Assembly (NCBI RefSeq): GCF_905147045.1
Contig: NC_065892.1
Coordinates: 14,231,501-14,295,500 of the forward strand
DNA length: 64,000 bases
Reading direction: 5' to 3'
Origin: Nymphalis io
Taxonomy: Eukaryota; Arthropoda; Insecta; Lepidoptera; Nymphalidae
This document shows positions 1-11,839 of the stretch, one piece after another (position 1 is the first letter of the stretch; each line of letters opens with the position of its first letter). The notes beneath the pieces are model-generated. The model had not been told where the DNA came from and did no database searches. It was given only the letters and a program-made list of their open reading frames with translations. A program made the position numbers and the translations under genes.

Positions 1-539
1 TCTGATTTAATATTATTGTAATATTTTTTGTAAGTGGGTGACAGCAAGCTCACCTGATGAAAAGTGGCGTTTATTTAATCTTCGTACAATACTTGTAGGT
101 TGTTTTGTAATATTAGCTAAGGTCTCAAAAATCTTTTACATGTAAAAAATATTCAATTTACGCGCTTCATTTACAGTCAAATACTTTATGAGAAACTTCC
201 ACTTTCACTTTGTGAAACTAACTCCCTAGCTTTAGGTTGTTATTGAGAATATTTTGATGTGAAAGCCAGTATTTTTAGTAAGCTGTCCCAAATTTCGTAG
301 TTAGGCGTTTCAGGATCTGCAGCCGTAAAACTATACAAAACACCATTTCGCCAGTCAAAATATCGCTTGTAATAATTTGGGTGTTAAATGTGTCGTTACG
401 ATACGATATTGTCGTCTGTATACATAAACACCGAAGTAGAATATCGATTAGACGCTGTAATTTAGCATTCGCCGTTAACTTGTTACAATGTACTTGATTT
501 CTGATGTTTTGATTTGATCGACTAATTTGTATTATTCTT
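1..539. other. non-coding, nothing recognised
   Basis: AT-rich sequence. I see no open frame of useful length, no repeat family known to me and no RNA gene. Confidence 0.6.
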
Positions 540-736
540 AACTAGTTTTCACCTGCGGCTCTATTCGCGTGTTCATGGAAGGGAGGTAAGTAAAAATATC
601 AACTATTAAATATTAACAAAAAATAAAACAAATAGCCGTTGTCCTCTCTTGAGGCTCAAGCTTGCTTTATAACAAATTTTATTATAATCAGCTGATTGGT
701 AAAGCCGTAACAGAAAGACGGTTAAAGTTACTTTCG

Positions 737-740
<4 letters not shown>
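540..740 (-). mobile_element. Helitron-like short element
   Basis: The left end reads ACTAGTTTTCACCTGCGGCT, which on the minus strand is a 3' terminus ending in CTAGT. The right part holds the usual GCCGTAACAGAAAGACGG and TTACTTTCGTATTTATA text seen in other copies here (11.3, 13.6 and 30.8 kb). Lepidopteran non-autonomous Helitrons typically start TCTATACTAATATTAT and end CTAG. In this copy the start has been replaced by a TA repeat. The family assignment is from memory of the termini, not from a search. Confidence 0.5.

Positions 741-789
<49 letters not shown>
741..789. repeat. (TA)n microsatellite, about 24 units
   Basis: Uninterrupted TA dinucleotides. It sits where the 5' end of the adjoining Helitron-like element should be, so it probably grew from that AT-rich terminus. 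Confidence 0.95.
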
Positions 790-793
<4 letters not shown>

Positions 794-1136
794 TTTACTA
801 AATAACTCCATTAAGAAACTCTTTTTTAAATTATATCATATTTATTTACTGTTTTTTTCAATTATTCTTGGAGATCAACCATTTTATTTTGTATTCTGAT
901 AGAGATTGAAAGTAATGTATGGGTGACGAGATTTTCGCTAAGAAATAGGAATGCAAGTGGTTATTAGTACTGTTACGATAGGATATTGTCGGTGTTAGGT
1001 TATTAGTGCTCATATTGATTAGCACTATTCCATATCTACCATCAATTAATGTACGTATGTATAAGTGTATACGTATATATAGAACAGTATGTATGTTGGT
1101 ATACATATTTGTATTGTTTACAAATATTCAATAAAT
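790..1136. other. non-coding, nothing recognised
   Basis: AT-rich. The 82-codon minus-strand frame at 858-1106 has low-complexity Y/I/H-rich content and no domain, so I do not treat it as a gene. Confidence 0.5.
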
Positions 1137-1345
1137 TTTAAGTATAAGTTGTCCGCACGCTACGACCGATTAATGATCCTGGCTTAAAAAGAAAACATAA
1201 ATATTCCTCTTTACAGAGGTTGTCTGAAAATATCACAGTAAGTGATAAGGCCAGGCCGCCTTTGGATACTATATATAGTACCTTTTCTTTTATATGTTTG
1301 TAAATTAAGTGCAATAAGGGATTAATAAATAAATAAACAAATAAA
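1137..1345 (+). repeat. family E repeat (LINE 3' end-like)
   Basis: Shares ordered blocks with 18689-18912 (opposite strand) and more loosely with 42066-42235. The blocks are TTTTAAGTATAAGTTGT, GATCCTGGCT, a TTTACAGAGGTTG block, GATAAGGCC...GCCGCCTTTG, and a GTGCAATAA...GGATTAATAAATAAATAAA end. The trailing AATAAATAAA run suggests a polyadenylated retroelement 3' end. No coding part is present, so the parent element is not identified. Confidence 0.6.
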
Positions 1346-2528
1346 TGTATGTCATATCAAAGTCCAAATTTGTATCGAAAACAATCATTCCGACTAAATA
1401 ATGTGGTCGTCACAATGCAGATGGTTATTGAAAGATTTTATTTGAAGAAAAATAATTAATATTATCTAAAATAATATGTAGCAGCGAAGTATATAGTACA
1501 GGCGTCACGCGCACACAATTTGTTGTATAGAGCGACGGTGGTGATAAGATATGATCACATAAGAGACAGCGATGTCGTTCGCCGTCACGGCATTCGAATC
1601 AGTCTACTTACAAAACGACCCCATAGATGTTACACATAAAAATTAATAAACAGTTAGAAAATAATCTTAATAAATCGTAAATAAAACACGATCGTACCCT
1701 AAATCTACGAATACAGTAACTAATAATATACCAGATCGTAATACCAATTCATTGTTTTCTCCAATGAAGACACATCGTCCGTTACCCTCCGTGAAGGCGT
1801 GACACGGGTAAACCCTTTTTCTTCATAACAAGAACACTTTCGGCGTAATATTTCATATTTAAAAGCAATATCATATTTTTCCCTTCGGGTTGTTACATTT
1901 TTTTGGCATTAAAAATTCACATCACGCTGTTTTATCGTTGTGGTCATGGTTTCGATTTCTCTAACTCTGGTTTCTTCTTTCCTGTAACAATACTCGTCGT
2001 AAATACAGCCGTAAAGCTAACCTGTTCTTGCGTCGTTTATTTAATCATCGGGGCAATAAAGAAGTAATAAAAGTAATACAACAAGCTATGTAACTATCAG
2101 ACAAAAGTTATTTACTTAATTTTGAACCATTTATAAATAATTAAAAATGTGTTATACAAGTTGATGTTCATGAAACGGGCTCGTTTAATACTATCAGTAT
2201 CAAGAACAACTTAACCCGCTGCAATTTTGAATCCTACCCTTAAATATCCCATTATAACTTCACCTACTGGAACAATAAAAATTAGTCTTGGCTTTGCGGA
2301 TATAAATTCGCTTCGGGTGCAAGGTGGAAGTTCTGGGGCTTTTAAACTTTTACAAGCGTTTTTAATAATGTGCGGGACATGTAAATTCGGATAAGTTTTC
2401 CAATAAAAGTTGCAACGCTGCTCGAGTGTGCCGAGCAGAGTTGCAACATTGCGCCTTACACACTTAAGAATTCAGAAGTCTGAAATCAAAATAGCTCTTT
2501 GCTTTTGTTTATTTATTAAATACGACGT
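1346..2528. other. non-coding; two less AT-rich blocks
   Basis: No gene found. The stretches 1480-1830 and about 2200-2470 are less AT-rich and have the mixed composition often seen in conserved non-coding DNA. Conservation cannot be judged from one sequence. Confidence 0.4.
2409..2447. repeat. 39-nt hairpin with GTTGCAAC ends
   Basis: Two copies of the self-complementary octamer GTTGCAAC (2409-2416 and 2440-2447) flank CTGCTCG and CGAGCAG, which pair with each other around the 7-nt loop AGTGTGC. Only the central G/A step of the stem is unpaired. It could be a protein-binding site or a short RNA hairpin. No function is assigned. Confidence 0.8.
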
Positions 2529-2536
2529 TAGTAAAA

Positions 2537-2849
2537 CAGTAACAGTACAGTAACAGCCTGTAAATGTCCCACTGCTGGGCTAAGGCCTTCTCTCCCTTTT
2601 TGAGGAGAAGGTTTGGAGCTTATTCCACCACGCTGCTCCAGTGCGGGTTGGTGGAATACACATGTGGCAGAATTTCGATGAAATTAGACACATGCAGGTT
2701 TCCTCACGATGTTTTCCTTCACTGAAAATCACGAGATGAATTATAAACAGAAATTAAGCACATGTAAATTCAGAGGTGCTTGCCCGGGTTTGAACCCGTG
2801 TTCATCGGTTAAGATTCACGCGTTCTTACCACTGGGCCATCTCGATATA
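2537..2849 (-). mobile_element. SINE-A, near full length
   Basis: Read on the minus strand, the copy begins with a tRNA-like head (CGAGATGGCCCAGTGGTAAG as A box, GGGTTCAAACCCGGG-like B box). It continues through the body (TTCATGTGCTTAATTTGTG-type text and the CACATGTGTATTCCACC block) and ends GGCTGTTACTGTACTGTTACTG at low coordinates. The B box shows it derives from an RNA polymerase III-transcribed tRNA. A possible 8-bp target duplication, TAGTAAAA, lies at 2529-2536 and 2850-2857. Confidence 0.85.
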
Positions 2850-4040
2850 TAGTAAAAGTGTAAAGATAAAAATTTAAATAAGAAAGAATTAATATTGTTT
2901 TTTTTTTCATATGTAGCAAATGTTCTATGAACTGTCTAGATAATTTTTAACACGACGAAGTGAGCGCGGTACTAGTAGTAAATAAACTCCGATTTATTCT
3001 CAAATATTTCATAAAAATCTAATACTTATTTTATCATCAACTATTTTTCTCATGTCCTATACACGAGAAAAAAATTATTTTAAGAATTATATATTGACTT
3101 ATTATCTTAACTGTAACTTATTTATGCATGCTTGTTTTATATACTTGTCAGAAAGTTTAAATACGAAATAACATGAACAAGAACGTTTACTATTAGCATA
3201 TTCGTTAAAAGTCTCAAGTTTCGAATTTGATAACCTTACTTTCTTAAGATAAATCAGCTTTGAGACGTTTTTGCGTTTGTAATAGTATAATGCACACACT
3301 GACTAAAACCGAACTAAATCAGTTTACACTAGTTACCACGTGACTCGAACTCTCGCATAAGTAGCATTAGAAGTGTAATTTTGTTAATATTAATTAGTCT
3401 AATTAGTTCACAATAAAATATATGGATGAAAGTGGTAAATTATATCGCGAATAAATGACACAATGTATATACGTAAATATTATAATGATATAAGTAGAAG
3501 AAAAATTTAGGAAAACTATTTCAGATCAGGTCTTAGGTACAATACCAGACAGACACCTACTCACTCGCCCTCTCACGGGAGCAAATCGCTAACTTGTAAT
3601 TGAAAGAATAGTAATGAATTTATAAGCCCAAAATGCCGAAAAACAATATTAGATTTTAAAAATTTTTTAAACTAAAGTTTATAATAAAATATACGAATGA
3701 TATAAAAAATAACCAAGATGAATTTGAATTAAGGAACCTCAAAAAGGTAACACATATAGTTTTGAATAAACTTTTATGTTTTAACTCAGTATAAAATTTC
3801 CCCGTACAGTGTAAACTCTAGCGATGAACGTGTAGCGCCTTCAAATATTCCAACTCGCTTACACGCTGCCAAAACAAATTGTATGATATATCTTTTGAAT
3901 GAATACGGTAATATAAACGTTTTATAAGATTTGCGAAAAATTATAATACTATAAGAATTTAATTATAAAATTTTAAAATTAATACAGCAAATAATTATAT
4001 TTTTGAAAAACGTGATTATAAAATCACGAAAATTTCTTAG
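2850..4040. other. non-coding, nothing recognised
   Basis: AT-rich. The 65-codon minus-strand frame at 3102-3299 has no recognisable domain. No repeat family known to me was found. Confidence 0.5.
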
Positions 4041-4334
4041 TTTTTTTATTGTAAAGGTTGGCGGACAAACATATAGGCCACCTGATGGTAAGTTGTCACC
4101 AACGCCCATAGACATTGATATTGTAAGAAATTAACCATCGCTTACATCGCCGACGCGCCACCAACCTTGGGAACGTTGAAGTTTGATGTTATGCCCGTGT
4201 GCCTGAAATTACACTGGCTCACTCACCGATCAAACCTGAACACAATAATACCAAGTACTGCTGTTTTGCGGTAGAATATCTGATGATTGGATGGTACCTA
4301 CCCAAATGGGCTTGCACAAAGCCCTACCACGAGT
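4041..4334 (-). mobile_element. SINE-B, full length
   Basis: On the minus strand it runs from CTCGTGGTAGGGCTTTGTGC through ATTCTACCGCAAAACAGCAG, the GTGAGTGAGCCAGTG block and CTTACAATATCAATGTCTATG to the 3' hairpin, here slightly altered (ACAACTTACCATCAGGTGG), and then an A-rich tail. At least ten recognisable copies occur in the window. The head has no convincing tRNA A box, so its RNA ancestor is unresolved. Confidence 0.85.
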
Positions 4335-6116
4335 AAAATTATTAAATAATAAAATATTTTTTTACACGTATGTCTAGGATCTAAAAGTTGAAGTTCTTCA
4401 ATGATAAAATGTTTATAACGTAATTTTATGCTTTATTTAATCTTTTGAAAAAATAAAATGAGGTAATACAGCTGCTTTTAATAAAAATACTTTATTCAAT
4501 TGAGCTGAGGATCCCATTTAAAGTTGAAGATAAAATTTCATAAGGGGCCTCAATCCCGCCCCTAAGGAAAGTTCTTATGACGAAAAATTAGTGGTTTAGT
4601 CACTTATTTCACTAAACGATGCTGTCTCATTTGAGAAATACCATTGTACTCAATTTAGCAACTGTTAATAATAATATATATTATATATTATATTGTTATT
4701 AATAGTTAATATATAACTATATAATATATAACTTTTTTTAGTTTTTAGTTTAAACGCACGTACAGTTAAATATAGTAATTAACATTTAATTAACAAAAAA
4801 AACTATTTTTATTGAAAATTAACAATAAACAACGGAGAACACTTACGACATTATGATTATTATATATTATTATTTTAATCCGCAATGATTTAATATAATT
4901 ATTATATAATATATATTCGAGATGATTCTATTTTATTTCAGTTTAAAATATTATACTTTTTTCTGACATCTTTGAAATACGTTAAGGTAATAATCGTTGT
5001 ATGATTGTACATACAGCTTCATAAAAGAAATGTTGCGTGCCAAATGGTTGTATTTTTATTTATAATACCTTCCTGAGGCTAGGCATTCAATTCTGTAATA
5101 AAATCCCGCATACGCTTTACCATTTCTCAAATTATACATCACAAGTGTATATTAAAAAAAAAACAGACAATTCGTAATATTCTATACAAGTTAATAAAGA
5201 TAAACAAAGGATTATAAAGATTTTATAATTGTATAAAGATATGGCGAGAAGTAAAAACACATAACTACTTTAAAATTTATTTTCTTGATCTTATCACGTT
5301 CTGAACCTTGTCACAGTTCTAATATGTTTATAAATCCTCCTTATATACTTTAATTTAATAACGCATAGTATTCGAACTAATTGTAATAAATAAAAAACAT
5401 CAAATTTAATGTAGTTACGACTTTTACATATTGGCAGTTAATACAATGGCCGACGAATAACAGAACAGCGAACCCGGTTTTACCTCCCGTCTGTATTTAT
5501 CAAGCGGATAAAAGTTTCATAAAGAGAAACTCGTAGTCAGCACAATAGATTCCTTGCTGCGGTGTAGTTTCTCGAGCACGTTTACCGTCAAAGCGATACT
5601 TACGAGCGCCGATCACGCACCGCATGCGCTTCAAACAAATGTCTGCAAATAACATGCAGTTTTCGTATGTAAGCTACGGTGTTTCTGCTTTTCAATATAA
5701 ATTGGCTGCCATTTTGTTAAGATCTATTGACGTAAATATCTGTTTCTAGTGATTTTTTTTATTTATTCTTGCAAAGGATCCTGGAATCTCTGAACTTTTT
5801 TTTTATGACTGACGTAAATACGATTATTAAAATTTTAGTAGTCGAATATATATTATCAATACATTCGAATTAAACGTTAATTCTCTTACATAATAAATAT
5901 ATATTTTTTAAATCTCTTTAAAAATTTTCATCAATGATATACATGTAATTTGTGTGAGTTCTTATGTACTATCAATATTTACGAATATTTTTAAACCACC
6001 AGTTTACAAGATTAAGTAAACTTAAATACATAACCGGTCCGGAATGTTTATTTCGCCGAAATAATCCGACAAGACACTAAGACTAACTAAGAAGTACCTA
6101 GCTAGGTACAACTGTG
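4335..6116. other. non-coding, very AT-rich
   Basis: Includes AT-only palindromic runs around 4665-4740 and 4855-4920. The stretch 5450-5660 is richer in G+C and CpG and could be regulatory. No gene or known repeat seen. Confidence 0.4.
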
Positions 6117-6180
6117 TGCACAAACACTGGAACATTATTTATTCCCTCTCTCTCATAGTCCGATGGGACTGCAATCTGGA
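6117..6180 (-). mobile_element. SINE-C fragment
   Basis: GCACAAACACTGG, then TTATTCCCTCTCTCTCATA and CCGATGGGACTGCAATC, match the better copy at 56615-56680 in order and orientation. It abuts a SINE-A fragment. Confidence 0.5.
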
Positions 6181-6375
6181 CCACTGAATTTTCATGTGCT
6201 TAATTTGTATTTATAAATTATCTCGTGCTCTCGGGTCAAGAAAAACATCGTTAGGAAGCCTGTATGTGTGAATTTCACGGAAATTCTGCCACATGTATAT
6301 CCACTAACCTACATTATAGCAGCCTGTTGGAATAAGCTCCAAGCCTTCTCCTAAAAGGGAGACTAATTAGCTTAG
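6181..6375 (+). mobile_element. SINE-A, headless, diverged
   Basis: Starts at CACTGAATTTTCATGTGCTT, just after the position of the lost tRNA head. Continues with AACATCGTTAGGAAGCCTG, ATTCTGCCACATGTATATCC and GGAATAAGCTCCAAGCCTTC, and fades out near the 3' end. Clearly an old copy. Confidence 0.7.
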
Positions 6376-6869
6376 CCAACCCAAAGTCGTAAGTATTGTA
6401 CTAATTTTACTGATCATAATTTCCCTATAATAAATAAATAATTTACAAAATAATATTTGTTGTACACTTTAAAACGAATTTATGGCATACATAAAACAAT
6501 CGCGCAAAACTTAATGATGCATCGATACTTGATATATAAACTGGAGGCAAGTTGCAAACTGCAAACTGCAGCACTAACCCGAGGCGAAGTTAGTAAGCTT
6601 CGCAGCTGTCTTAATAATTACCTGTCAAAAATTGCAAGTAATCCTCCACTATTTGATACATAAATTACAGTATAGGTACTTTAGTAAAGGTACTGTTTTG
6701 TAGATTAGCATAATATGACTTGGTTCGATTAAAGGAGGTAATATTATTGAGCAGGGCCTTATTCGTAGTAATAAAAGGCGTCTGAAGTTATGCATTTAGT
6801 TACATATTTTCAATGATAGTATATAAGCTCGCCGTCTTTTCATAATATTATTATGTACAACGAATGAGA
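6376..6869. other. non-coding, nothing recognised
   Basis: The 68-codon frame at 6457-6663 (plus strand) has a repeated KLEASCKLQTAAL-like segment caused by the direct repeat TTGCAAACTGCAAACTGCA. I see no family match and do not call a gene. Confidence 0.4.
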
Positions 6870-6990
6870 GCTGAGATGGTTCAACGGTTAGAAGATGTGA
6901 ATCTTACCCTAAGATCGATTCACAGCCGGGCAATCATCACTGACAGTTCATATGCTTAATTTGTGTTTATAATTCGTTTCGTGCTCTATG
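6870..6990 (+). mobile_element. SINE-A 5' part (head and start of body)
   Basis: CTGAGATGGTTCAACGGTTA, GTGAATCTTACC, a decayed B box (GATCGATTCACAGCCGGGC) and TTCATATGCTTAATTTGTG match the SINE-A head and early body. The 3' two thirds are missing. Confidence 0.65.
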
Positions 6991-8012
6991 GTTTATGTTA
7001 TTGTAAATTTTATTATACGCAAATGTGTATTTTTTACTGAACAAATAATTTATAGGTATTATATTTTAAATAAATATTTTATTGATTAATATGCCTTATT
7101 TAATAAAACTTTTTTAAGATCACACTTACATTTTATAAAATGGCATCACTGAAAGTATTTGTGGAATCTTAACCATTTTCTATATACATAATTGTATCAT
7201 GATATTAAATTGATCAAAAATTTTATTTTTGTATGTAACGTTTATAGTGTTCTTTTTTAGTTTTACATTTAATTATTTACGATCTATTTTCGAATTTTTA
7301 TTGCAACGTAAAATAAAGTAAATAGAATCTGACGCAAGAAAATTTCACTATGTTGCGAGAGGCACATTTCAATTACTTCATTTTTTCTGTGAATTACAAA
7401 GACAATCATATTTTACATTTAGACAAAACCCTCCAAACGAACACTATTAATAAAGTAGATTTAAGGCAACAAAACATTGTCTCAACTGCCCTTAAATCTA
7501 GCTAAGCGTTCATTAATTCCTAAATTCCTTGAATTAGTCAACTCAAATCCTATGCAAATGGTCTGTTAATTACAAACTTCCTTTGTTCATTAGCGGGAGG
7601 CCCTTTTCTCTTACGGAGCCTTTAAAATTTGCTTCGCCTCGTTGGAGGTGAATGCACTCGATGAAAAAGTGGGACATAAAAAATATATGCATTTCTGTCT
7701 GTCGGCTGTACGTCCCTTTCCGAATTGGAAGCAAAAGAATTTGAATTATCTTTTAATCCGCTTTTGGCAAAGGGGAAGTACTACTTACGTAAGGGGGTCT
7801 TAGCAACATTTAGAGTATATTTAACTTAGGTTGTCTCTTTGATAATAAGTAAATAATTTAAGATGAAGTATTAAAATAAAGTCTGGCAATTCTTTAGCCG
7901 ATATAGACTATTCATAAAACGTTATCAGGATATTTTTGTGCGAGAAATAATTTAACGTCGATTAGTTATATAAATGTAATGAAATTAATAAGACTTCAGA
8001 ACTATTTATTTT
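6991..8012. other. non-coding; composition island near 7.6 kb
   Basis: No gene. Between about 7590 and 7800 the sequence is less AT-rich and has no long stop-free frame. Candidate conserved non-coding DNA at best. Confidence 0.35.
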
Positions 8013-8311
8013 AAGTGACGGCAGAGCTTTGTGCAAAGCTGTCTTAGTGAGTAGGTACCACCCACTCATCAGATATTCTACCGCAAAACAGCAGTACGTG
8101 GTATTGTTGTGTTGCGGTTTGAAGGGTGAGTGAGCCAGTGTAATTACAGGCACAAGGGACATAAAATCTTAGTTCCCAAGGTTGGTGACGCATTGGATAT
8201 GTAATCGATAGTCGACATTTCTTACAATGCCAATGTCTAAGGGCGTTGGTGACCACTTACCATCAGGTGGTCCATATGCTCGTCCGCCTTCCTATTCTAT
8301 AAAAAAAAAAA
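8013..8311 (+). mobile_element. SINE-B, full length
   Basis: Carries the whole family order: GGCAGAGCTTTGTGCAAAGC, ATTCTACCGCAAAACAGCAG, GGTTTGAAGGGTGAGTGAGC, ACAATGCCAATGTCTAAGG, CCACTTACCATCAGGTGG, CATATGCTCGTCCGCCTTCC, TATTCTAT and a poly(A) of 11. Intact tail and good sequence suggest a fairly young copy. Confidence 0.9.
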
Positions 8312-8542
8312 CCTCTGAATCTTCACAAATTATACTGCAATACTTAGTATTATTGTTTTCCGGTATGAAGGGTGAGTGAGCCAGTGTTAGTACAGGCACA
8401 CAAGGGAGGTAACATCTTAATTCCCAGCATTGACGTAAGACATGGAAATATTTTTTACAGTGCCAATGTCTATGGGCGGTGGTGATCACGTACCATCAGA
8501 TAGCCCTTTTTATAATCTGCCCACCTACTATAAATAAAATAA
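8312..8542 (+). mobile_element. SINE-B, 5'-truncated, abutting the previous copy
   Basis: Begins directly after the poly(A) of the preceding SINE-B. Shows GCAATACTTAGTATTATTG, GGTATGAAGGGTGAGTGAGC, GTGCCAATGTCTATGGGC and GTACCATCAGATAGCCC. More diverged than its neighbour and without a clean poly(A). Confidence 0.8.
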
Positions 8543-10500
8543 GAATTGTAAAGAAATGTCGGTAGCCAAAGAACACGGGGCACTAAATTAAGTGCTACTA
8601 CTTTTTGTTGATGGCGTCCTATTCCAATTAAAAATATTAGTATGATTATTATTATAATAAAAACGTTAAAGTAGGTGAAAAATCTTGTTATACTAAGATT
8701 TTGTCTCTGAAATATTTAATGCTATTTTATAAAATGTCTTAAAAAAACTTTATTAAATAAGGCGAGGTTACTCGATAAAATATTTATTTAATATATAATA
8801 ATTGAACTGTAATTAACATACGTACCTTAATTGGTGGAAAAAACACCACACTGTAATGACTTCTGCACACTTGACTATATCTTGAGATATTTTATTACAT
8901 ATATAAGTATAAGCCATATATAAGTTTACACTTAATTGTAATGTTTTAAGTTATGTTATTCTAATTTCGATTTATTGTCAAGGTATATATTATATATGTC
9001 ATATTTACTAATCCAAATCAGGTTAAAATGTAATTAATTTTCTTTTTAATGTTTTTTTTTTCGTTTCACCTGTAATGATTATGCAATTAATTTATTTCAC
9101 AGTAATTATTAACGTAACTAACTTTATGTATTGTTTCTTTTGTTACATTTGTTATCCTTGATCCATACAACGACGACGTGAAAAAAAAGACGCGCGTTAT
9201 TATCAAACCGCTATTTTGTTACAGAAAGGTAAAGTAATTAAATAATTTTATTGGCGCGACTTGTGCTTTGTTGAACGTGTTCAAATGAGTTATTGGGATT
9301 TGTAAGAGTAATTGAGTGAGTAATTTACATCAATTTTTATGTTTTTGGTGTTCTAGTTTTAAAAAGAACAATTCGAGATTCACTACTGGATTCTAAATAT
9401 ATAATCTTACATTTCAAAAGTGTGTTATGATACTCTTATGATAAATGTATTAGTGTTAAAAAATATATAGGAACGAGTTATTCATATTTTGATGAAATTT
9501 TGATATCATGAAGTTTCATGATATCAAATTTTCTATTCTACAAAAAAATAATGCTAATGTATGTAAATGTATGAATATAAAATATCCAAAAAATAAATTT
9601 ATTCGAGAATATTTTTCCTTTGATCTATTTACTATATAATATTTTGACGTTGAACGTTAAAAAACCGAAACTTTACTTACGTTTAAACTATTCATTTATT
9701 TTATTTCATTAATGTCATTTAATATTTTTTCAGTTGCTGCTGTAAATTGAGTGTATGTGAATATTTTTTAGTGTCTGCTCCCTCTAATTGCGTAGCCTTC
9801 AATGGAATCTATTACGCTAATATGTCCTTTACACCTGTAACTCCACCGGCTTACTCATCACAGCTAAAACACAGGAATACTATTAATTGCTTTTTGTATA
9901 TAGAAAAACTGATAAAGTAGGTGATCCATATCCCAACGAGCAAAGCCCTTACAATAGTAAGAAAGTGTAGAAAAATTTGAAACTGCTTTAATTAAAATAA
10001 AGATGTTAAAAATAACATTTGAAGTTAGGACTAATTTTATTATAATCCGTTTGTCCATCTACCAGTTGACATGGGTTGGCCCTTTACACCAGATGTTCTT
10101 TAGTCTTTGTATAATTTAAATTATGGGAAATACCAATACTTCGTGTCGTAGAAATTTTACTAAACGTGGATTGAGGTGTTGTTAGATAATTTTAATACAT
10201 AATTTATTTACATATTTTTTATATACCGTCTTCGTCAAATGTAGTAACGGTTAACAATCATTTGAACGAATTCAACGTTGGAAGCTGGTGCTTCAAGAAT
10301 CGATGAAACTATCGAAAAATGTGTACACAAAAAAAATTGTCTGAGATTGATTGAATATTTTATTATATTTGTACTAAAGAAACTATTTGGCTTGCTAAAA
10401 ACCCACTTTCCACTTTACTAAGCCAACCCGACATTGCAAGAGAAAATAACTGATTACCCTAGCATATTGTTTGACCAAAATTTTGCTTAACTAACATGTT
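8543..10500. other. non-coding, AT-rich
   Basis: No gene or known repeat. It contains the hairpin at 9494-9533. The 64-codon minus-strand frame at 9864-10058 is not supported. Confidence 0.45.
9494..9533. repeat. inverted repeat, 19-bp arms, 2-nt loop
   Basis: GAAATTTTGATATCATGAA is followed after GT by its near-exact reverse complement, with one mismatch. Both arms contain GATATC. No transposase or terminal features are near it. Confidence 0.85.
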
Positions 10501-11283
10501 ATATCAAGAGTTCATCTTGTACTGCTTTTATCTCGGTTGCTAGCAGTTATTACGCCGCCCGTCGTCCGGTTGACGAGGGTAAATCTCCTTTCTTCATATT
10601 CGCGCACGTACCGTGGCATCGGTTTTTATGTCTGCCCGCGTATGACACGTCGAATTCCACTGACAGCCCTGCGAAAATGTTCACACGAGAACGATTATTT
10701 TTTAAGCTTTTTGGGATTCAATATCTTTTATCTTGTTTGTTAATTTTTGACACATTACGTTATTTTATTTAAAAATAAAATGAAACGATCTGGGTGAGTA
10801 TTTTAATATATCTGTTTACACTCGTAGTAATCGTGGGAATGAAACAAAGAAATTGCTTTTTAATGATCATGTTAATTTAATAATTTGATCAGAATTACAA
10901 ATTTTAATTTTTTTTTTTTAGTTTTTATCACGAAGTCCTAAAGGGACTTGCGTGGTTTGTGTATCTTCGATTAAGAAGGTCGTCGTGGCCGCGAGGGATA
11001 AATGTTGGTCTAAACTGTTACTTAGTAGTGATCGTCTATTCTGCGTGATTCTATAAATGAGTAATATAAGTAGCATCATTTATTTATTTATTTGTTATTA
11101 GAGTTAGTTTTCAATGGTTATTTATAAATACACATTAACAATGTACATACCTTACGCTACTAAAAATAACCGACTTAGTAACACGCACTGTCATGTACAT
11201 ATGTATAACATATAACGTATGTACACGATATTCACATTGTATCATGTTACTTAATGTTAAAGTAACTTATAATTTATATATAA
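10501..11283. other. non-coding; GC-richer block 10530-10700
   Basis: The block 10530-10700 holds several CpGs and a 68-codon plus frame (10537-10743) with no recognisable domain. It could be an exon, a promoter or a conserved element. From about 11078, TTTATTTATTTATTTGTTAT followed by AATACACATTAACAATGTAC resembles a minus-strand LINE 3' end, but this is weak. Confidence 0.3.
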
Positions 11284-11486
11284 CTAGTGTTCGCCTGCGG
11301 CTTTGCCAGTTATTGGCATATTGATGTTTGGGGGGAGGAAACATTATAAAAAAGTAGTCCAAGTCCTTCCTCGGGGCTTAAGTTTACTTCAAACAAAATT
11401 TCATCAAAATCGATACAGTGTTGTTGCCGTGACAGCGTAACAGATAGACGTACTTTTGTATTCATAATATTAGTATAGATATAGGA
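11284..11486 (-). mobile_element. Helitron-like short element
   Basis: On the plus strand it opens ACTAGTGTTCGCCTGCGGC and closes TTCATAATATTAGTATAGAT. On the minus strand it therefore starts TCTATACTAATATTATGAA and ends CACTAGT. The inside carries AAATTTCATCAAAATCGATA and GTGACAGCGTAACAGATAG, standard text of this lepidopteran family. Both expected termini are present. Confidence 0.65.
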
Positions 11487-11534
11487 AAAGCAAAACTAAA
11501 CACGAAAATGATATTACATATATTATATGAGTCT

Positions 11535-11832
11535 CAGTAACAGCCTGTGAATGTCCCACTGCTGGGCTAAGGCCTCCTCTCCCGTTTGAGGAAAAGGTTT
11601 GGAGCTTATTCCACCACGCTGCTCCAATGCGGGTTGGCAGAATACACATGTAGCAGCATTTCAATGAAATTTGACACATGCAGGTTTCCTCACGACGTTT
11701 TCCTTCACCGTCAAGCACGAGATGAATTATAAACACAAATTAAGCACATGAAAATTCAGTGGTGCTTGCCCGGGTTTGAACCCACGATCATCGGTTAAGA
11801 TTCACGCGTTCTTACCCCAGGGCCATCTCGGC
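11535..11832 (-). mobile_element. SINE-A, full length
   Basis: Full order on the minus strand: GCCGAGATGGCCCTGGGGTA, B box GGGTTCAAACCCGGGCAAGC, CATGTGCTTAATTTGTG, AAACGTCGTGAGGAAACC, CACATGTGTATTCTGCC, GGCCTTAGCCCAGCAGTGGG, and ending GGCTGTTACTG. A good reference copy for the family. Confidence 0.9.
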
Positions 11833-11839
11833 TTTACCC

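Noticed and set aside
858..1106. 82-codon minus-strand frame
   Set aside because: Low-complexity I/Y/H-rich translation from AT-rich DNA, no domain, no splice or promoter context.
7962..8489. Several 65-70 codon minus-strand frames with HSPFKPQHNNT-type sequence
   Set aside because: They are antisense readings of SINE-B. The same peptides appear at 21.2, 31.5, 38.1 and 54.6 kb wherever SINE-B occurs.
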